9,917 nt of DNA from an uncultured Paraburkholderia sp. (GTDB lineage Bacteria; Pseudomonadota; Gammaproteobacteria; Burkholderiales; Burkholderiaceae): NCBI GenBank assembly GCA_937917025.1, contig CALFSF010000379.1, forward strand, positions 1 through 9,917, written 5' to 3'. This document shows positions 5,780 to 9,917 of this stretch, in pieces. The notes below the pieces were generated by a model. That model had not been told where the DNA came from. It made no database searches and saw only the letters and a program-made list of their open reading frames with translations. The translations under genes and the position numbers were made by a program. The stretch's first letter is position 1; each line of letters begins with the position of its first letter.

Positions 5780-6949
5780 TCAGCGCAGCTTGAGCGTGGA
5801 CAGACCGAACAGGCACAACATGAGCGTGATGATCCAGAAGCGCACCACCACCTGCGTCTCTTTCCAGCCCGACAGTTCGAAGTGGTGATGCAGCGGCGCC
5901 ATCTTGAAGAAACGTCGGCCTTCTCCGTAGCGACGCTTCGTGTATTTGAACCACGTGACCTGCAAGATCACCGACAGCGTTTCCGCGACGAAGATGCCAC
6001 CCATGATGAAGAGCACGATTTCCTGGCGCACGATGACCGCGATCGTGCCGAGCGCGCCGCCGAGCGCGAGGGCGCCGACGTCGCCCATGAACATCTGCGC
6101 GGGGTGCGTGTTGTACCAGAGAAACGCCAGCCCGGCGCCGCTCATCGCCGAACAGAAGATCAGCAGCTCGCCCGCGCCGGGAATATGAGGGAACAGCAGA
6201 TACTTCGAGTAGACCGAGCTACCCATCACGTAGGCGAACACGCCGAGCGACGCGCCGACCAGCACGACCGGCATGATCACGAGACCGTCGAGACCGTCGG
6301 TGAGATTCACCGCGTTGCTCGCGCCGACGATCACGAGATACGTCAGCAGGATGAAGCCCCAGACGCCGAGCGGATAGCTGATCGATTTCACGAACGGCAG
6401 CAACAGGTCGGCGCGCGCGGGCAGGCCCATCGACAGCCCGCTTCGCACCCACGCCATGAAAAGATCGAGCACGCGCACGTTGCTCGCTTCCGACACGCTG
6501 AAGGCGAGATAGACCGCGGCGAAAAGCCCGATCACCGACTGCCAGAAATATTTTTCGCGCGACGACATGCCGCGCGGATCCTTGTAGACGACCTTGCGGT
6601 AATCGTCCACCCAGCCGATCACGCCGAAGCCGAACGTGACGAGGATCACGATCCAGATGAAGCGGTTCGTCAGGTCGGCCCACAACAGCGTTGCGACGCC
6701 GATGCTGATCAGGATCAGCACGCCGCCCATCGTCGGCGTGCCGGATTTCACGAGGTGAGTCGGCGGGCCGTCTTTACGGACGGCCTGGCCGACCTTCATC
6801 TCGGTCAACTTGCGGATCACGGCCGGGCCACAGACGAGCCCGATCACGAGCGCGGTAATGGTCGCCGCGACCGCCCGAAAAGTCAGATAACTGAACACGC
6901 GCAAAAAGCTTGCGTCATTCTGCAGCCATTGCGCCAGCGCCAGAAGCAT
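5780..6949 (-). CDS. mraY: Phospho-N-acetylmuramoyl-pentapeptide transferase MraY (lipid I synthase)
   Basis: MraY is a polytopic inner-membrane enzyme that moves phospho-MurNAc-pentapeptide from UDP onto undecaprenyl phosphate to make lipid I, the substrate of MurG. The 389 residues are the normal length for betaproteobacteria. Conserved features are TPTMGG (71-76), the aspartate pair in GWVDDYRK (112-119), NAVNLTDGLDGL (212-223), FMGDVGALALGG (287-298) and the C-terminal histidine motif APLHHHFE (351-358). These are the known Mg-binding and catalytic regions of the family. Hydrophobic segments alternate with short loops throughout. The ATG at 6949 follows the murF stop by 17 bp, with AAGGA 7 nt upstream (6957-6961). 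Confidence 0.98.
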   Translation of the reverse strand: MLLALAQWLQNDASFLRVFSYLTFRAVAATITALVIGLVCGPAVIRKLTEMKVGQAVRKDGPPTHLVKSGTPTMGGVLILISIGVATLLWADLTNRFIWIVILVTFGFGVIGWVDDYRKVVYKDPRGMSSREKYFWQSVIGLFAAVYLAFSVSEASNVRVLDLFMAWVRSGLSMGLPARADLLLPFVKSISYPLGVWGFILLTYLVIVGASNAVNLTDGLDGLVIMPVVLVGASLGVFAYVMGSSVYSKYLLFPHIPGAGELLIFCSAMSGAGLAFLWYNTHPAQMFMGDVGALALGGALGTIAVIVRQEIVLFIMGGIFVAETLSVILQVTWFKYTKRRYGEGRRFFKMAPLHHHFELSGWKETQVVVRFWIITLMLCLFGLSTLKLR

Positions 6950-6966
6950 GCCTCGGTCCTTCTATT

Positions 6967-8394
6967 TCAGTGTGCGCCGGGCGTCGTGCCCGGTGCAGAG
7001 GGTTGTGGACTCGTCACGGCGTCCACCACGCGTTCCATTTTCATGAAGCGCGAGCCTTTCACGAGAATCGTTGTATCCGGCCCGAAGCCGGCCTGCTGCA
7101 AATGCGCGACGAGCGCGGCGGTGTCATCGAAATGACGCGCCTCCGCGCCGTATGCGCTGCATGCATCGCGCGCCGCGTCGCCCGTGGCGAGCAACGTTTC
7201 GATGCCGCGCTCCTTCGCGTATGCACCGACTTCGCGATGAAACGCCGGGCCGCTGTCGCCCACTTCGCCCATGTCGCCCATCACCAGCACGCGCGGCGCT
7301 GCGCACCCCGCGAGCACGTCGATCGCGGCGCGCATCGAGTCGGGGTTGGCGTTGTACGTGTCGTCGATGACGATTGCGCCCGCGAACGAGCCCGACGCCG
7401 CGCGCTTCACCTGCAGACGGCCCTTCACCGCGCCGAACGCTTCGAGACCGCGCCGGATCGCGTCGAGCGACACATTCGACGCAAGCGCCGCCGCGGTTGC
7501 CGCGAGCGCGTTGCGCGCGTTGTGCTCGCCGAGCACCTGCAGCGCGACTTCCACGCGGCCTTGCGGCGTATCGATCGTCAAACGGCTGCCGTCGAACGTG
7601 CCGACGACCGCGGCCTCGGTCGAGCGCCCCGCGACTGATTCCGCCGGGGAATTCAGCGCGAAGTCGATGATCTGGCTGCCCGTCGCGGCGACGCGCCAGA
7701 TACTCGCGTACCGGTCGTCAGCGGGGAAGACGGCGACGCCTTCCGGCTTCAGCGCATGAATCACGCTCGCGTGTTCGAGCGCGACCGCTTCGACGGTCGC
7801 CATGAATTCCTGATGCTCGCGCTGCGCGTTGTTGACCACCGCGACGGTCGGCTCGGCGATTTTCGCGAGCAGATCGGTTTCGCCCGGATGGTTCATGCCG
7901 AGTTCGACGACCGCGAGCCGGTGCGCGTCAGTGAGACGGAAGAGCGTGAGCGGAAGGCCGATGTCGTTGTTGAAGTTGCCGGCGGTGGCGAGTCGCGCCG
8001 GCTCACCCACCGCCGCCGCGAAGATCGACGCGATCATTTCCTTGACCGTCGTCTTGCCGTTGCTGCCCGTGACCGCGACGAGCGGCATCGAGAACCGCCG
8101 GCGCCAGCCGCGCGCGAGCGCGCCCAGCGCAACCCGCGTATCGGCGACGCGCAGCGCGGGCACGCGCCAGTCGCCCGGGCTGCGGGTGACGAGCGCGGCG
8201 CTCACGTGGCGCGCCGCGACTTCCGGCAGGAAATCGTGCGCATCGAAACGGTCGCCCTTCAGCGCGACGAAGAGGTCGCCGGGGCCGGCCGTGCGGCTGT
8301 CGGTCGACACGCGCCCGAACGTCACCGATTCATCGCCGAGTACGGTCGCACCGGGAATCAGCGCGGCGGCTTCGCGCAGCGAATACATCGTCAT
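6967..8394 (-). CDS. murF: UDP-N-acetylmuramoyl-tripeptide--D-alanyl-D-alanine ligase MurF
   Basis: MurF adds the D-Ala-D-Ala made by Ddl to UDP-MurNAc-tripeptide, completing the cytoplasmic pentapeptide precursor used by MraY. The 475 residues show the MurF order: TDSR (31-34) in the N-terminal domain, the P-loop TGSNGKTTVKEM (109-120), GNFNNDIGLPLTL (139-151), ELGMN (164-168), HNARNALAA (291-299), DDTYNANPDSM (344-354) and VKGSRFMKME (445-454). GNFNN, DDTYNANP and KGSR are particular to MurF among the Mur ligases. The ATG at 8394 overlaps the murE stop as ATGA and has a strong GGAGG 6 nt upstream (8401-8405). This supports it over the second ATG at 8388. The C-terminus ends in a short Pro/Ser/Thr-rich tail (about residues 462-475), which is likely disordered. 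Confidence 0.98.
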   Translation of the reverse strand: MTMYSLREAAALIPGATVLGDESVTFGRVSTDSRTAGPGDLFVALKGDRFDAHDFLPEVAARHVSAALVTRSPGDWRVPALRVADTRVALGALARGWRRRFSMPLVAVTGSNGKTTVKEMIASIFAAAVGEPARLATAGNFNNDIGLPLTLFRLTDAHRLAVVELGMNHPGETDLLAKIAEPTVAVVNNAQREHQEFMATVEAVALEHASVIHALKPEGVAVFPADDRYASIWRVAATGSQIIDFALNSPAESVAGRSTEAAVVGTFDGSRLTIDTPQGRVEVALQVLGEHNARNALAATAAALASNVSLDAIRRGLEAFGAVKGRLQVKRAASGSFAGAIVIDDTYNANPDSMRAAIDVLAGCAAPRVLVMGDMGEVGDSGPAFHREVGAYAKERGIETLLATGDAARDACSAYGAEARHFDDTAALVAHLQQAGFGPDTTILVKGSRFMKMERVVDAVTSPQPSAPGTTPGAH

Positions 8395-9917
8395 TCGCCA
8401 CCTCCGCGAGCCTGCGTCGCGCGCGCGGCGAGCGCGAGGCGAGCGTGATCCTGGTCGGAGAAAGCACGTTTCCTGCCCATGATTTCCTGTGTTGCTTCGT
8501 GCCCTTTGCCGGCCAGCACGATCACGTCTTCGCGCGCGGCGTGGCGGATCGCATGCAGGATCGCGCTTGCGCGGTCGTCGATGCGGCGCGCCTTCGTGGC
8601 GTCCTTCATGCCCGCGACGATCTGGTCGATGATCGACGCCGGATCCTCGCTGCGCGGGTTATCGCTCGTCACGACGAGCACGTCCGCGAACGATTCGGCG
8701 ATCGCGCCCATCAGCGGACGCTTCGTCGCGTCGCGATCGCCGCCGCAACCGAACATGCAGACGAGTTCGCCACCGCGCGCGACCGCGATCGGACGCAGCG
8801 CCGCGAGCGTCTTTTCGAGCGCGTCGGGCGTGTGCGCGTAATCGATCACGACGAGCGGTTCGTCGTTCTGCAAGCGGCCGCCGAGGCGCTGCATGCGTCC
8901 GTTTACCGGCTCGAGCTTTTCCAGTTCCACGAGCGCGGCGTCGAACGGCACGTCGGCGGCGAGCAGCGCGCCCAGCACGCCAAGCAGATTGCTCACGTTG
9001 AACGCGCCGAGCGTCGCGACTTCCACGTCGGCGTCGCCCCATTCCGACGTGGTCAGATGAAAGGCCGTGCCCGTCGCCGTCGCGCGAACGTTCGACGCGA
9101 CGAGCCATGCGTCGGACGGCGCGGTCTCCGGCGCTTGATCGTGAGCGCCCTCGATGCCGTAAGCGATCGTGCGGACCTGGCCATGGACGCTTGCGAGCAG
9201 GCGGCGGCCAGCTTCGTCGTCGCGATTGATCACGGCCGCGCGCAAACCGGGCCACGCGAAGAGACGCGCCTTGGCCGCCTCGTAGGCGGCAAACGTGCCG
9301 TGATAATCCAGATGATCCTGCGTGAGGTTCGTGAACACGGCGATGTCGAACGACGTGCCGTTCACGCGCCCCTGATGCAGCGCGTGCGACGACACTTCCA
9401 TCGCGACTGCCTGCGCGCCGGCATCGCGCAACCGCGCGAGACTGCGCTGAAGCTGCGGCGCGTCGGGCGTAGTGAAACCGGTGTGGACGAGCTGGCCCGG
9501 CATGCCGCTGCCGAGCGTGCCGATGATCGCGCAGCGCGTGCCGGTGGCCGTCAGCGCCGACGCAATCCACTGGCTGCACGACGTTTTCCCGTTCGTGCCC
9601 GTCACGCCGACCACGCGCATCGCATCGCTCGGATCGTTGTACCAGGCACTCGCAATCGGGCCAGCCAGATCGTTCAGCGCCGGCACGGCGAGTGCGCGGG
9701 CTGGATCGATTGCGCCGGTGAAATTTTCGGGCTGAACGAGCACCGCCGTAGCGCCGCGTTCGAGCGCGTTATCGATGAACGGGCGGTTGTCGGCGCCATC
9801 GACGGCATACGCAAGAAACACGTCGCCGGCGGCAATCGCGCGCGTATCGGCGTGCAGATGCGCCGCTGGCTGCACGCGGGCGTGCAGCCAGGCGAGTGCG
9901 TCGGCGATTTGCCTGTG
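8391..9917 (-). CDS. murE: UDP-N-acetylmuramoyl-L-alanyl-D-glutamate--2,6-diaminopimelate ligase MurE (N-terminus cut by the window)
   Basis: MurE adds the third stem-peptide residue. In the visible part, 508 codons and the stop, the frame runs without interruption to the window edge (HRQIADALAWLHARV...), so the true start lies just outside, probably fewer than a dozen codons away. An internal GTG at 9875 is not the start. Motifs, numbered from the first visible residue, are TGTNGKTS (about 106-113), EVSSHAL (about 174-180), the lysine in EAAKARLF (about 216, likely carbamylated), DYAHTPDALEKTL (about 359-371), GCGGDRD (about 390-396), DNPR (about 419-422) and GKGHE near the end. DNPR is the signature for meso-diaminopimelate rather than L-lysine, as expected for a Gram-negative. 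The 3' end carries the murF ribosome-binding site and overlaps murF by ATGA. Confidence 0.97.
   Translation of the reverse strand, partial: HRQIADALAWLHARVQPAAHLHADTRAIAAGDVFLAYAVDGADNRPFIDNALERGATAVLVQPENFTGAIDPARALAVPALNDLAGPIASAWYNDPSDAMRVVGVTGTNGKTSCSQWIASALTATGTRCAIIGTLGSGMPGQLVHTGFTTPDAPQLQRSLARLRDAGAQAVAMEVSSHALHQGRVNGTSFDIAVFTNLTQDHLDYHGTFAAYEAAKARLFAWPGLRAAVINRDDEAGRRLLASVHGQVRTIAYGIEGAHDQAPETAPSDAWLVASNVRATATGTAFHLTTSEWGDADVEVATLGAFNVSNLLGVLGALLAADVPFDAALVELEKLEPVNGRMQRLGGRLQNDEPLVVIDYAHTPDALEKTLAALRPIAVARGGELVCMFGCGGDRDATKRPLMGAIAESFADVLVVTSDNPRSEDPASIIDQIVAGMKDATKARRIDDRASAILHAIRHAAREDVIVLAGKGHEATQEIMGRKRAFSDQDHARLALAARATQARGGGE

Noticed and set aside
5411..7135. A 574-codon plus-strand open frame rich in His, Asp, Glu and Arg
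   Set aside because: It lies antisense across murD, mraY and the end of murF. The composition mirrors hydrophobic MraY codons, and there is no domain or ribosome-binding context.
9873..9875. GTG codon as a murE start
   Set aside because: The frame continues upstream to the window edge with residues typical of the MurE N-terminus (IADALAWLHA), so the GTG is an internal valine.

Overview
The window is a stretch of a bacterial division and cell-wall (dcw) gene cluster. All genes lie on the minus strand, so transcription runs from high to low coordinates. The gene order, the strongly G+C-biased codon use, and the protein details (a meso-diaminopimelate-type MurE, a long MurD, a 389-residue MraY) all point to a betaproteobacterium of the Burkholderiaceae. 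Paraburkholderia, Caballeronia or Burkholderia are the best guesses; this rests on remembered family sequences, not on a search.

In transcription order the genes are: murE (8391-9917, missing only its extreme N-terminus), murF (6967-8394), mraY (5780-6949), murD (4174-5715), ftsW (2909-4177), murG (1666-2787), murC (278-1669) and the first 92 codons of a D-alanine--D-alanine ligase gene, ddl (1-276). They are packed as one probable operon. Stop and start codons overlap as ATGA at murE/murF, murD/ftsW and murG/murC. There is 1 bp between murC and ddl, 17 bp between murF and mraY, and 64 bp between mraY and murD. No terminator or convincing promoter was seen. Together the genes cover the cytoplasmic and inner-membrane steps of peptidoglycan precursor synthesis. 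MurC, MurD, MurE and MurF add the stem peptide, Ddl supplies D-Ala-D-Ala, MraY makes lipid I, MurG makes lipid II, and FtsW polymerises lipid II into glycan at the septum.

One place breaks this ordinary picture: the ftsW-murG junction. A 48-bp block holding the last eight ftsW codons, the stop, the ATGA overlap and the first eight murG codons is present twice without a mismatch (2764-2811 and 2889-2936). The copies are separated by 77 bp of unrelated sequence. The spacer carries a 13-bp-stem hairpin whose tip is GCGAAGC, a sequence known to form an unusually stable DNA mini-hairpin. The arrangement creates a 42-codon open frame that starts as MurG, ends as FtsW, and overlaps each neighbour by ATGA, so translational coupling could survive the insertion. 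This is the most interesting signal in the window.

A second oddity is a cluster of unexpected residues in the ddl fragment next to the window edge, which may be sequence error, decay or real divergence. No RNA gene, CRISPR array, insertion sequence or gene-free stretch over 300 bp is present.
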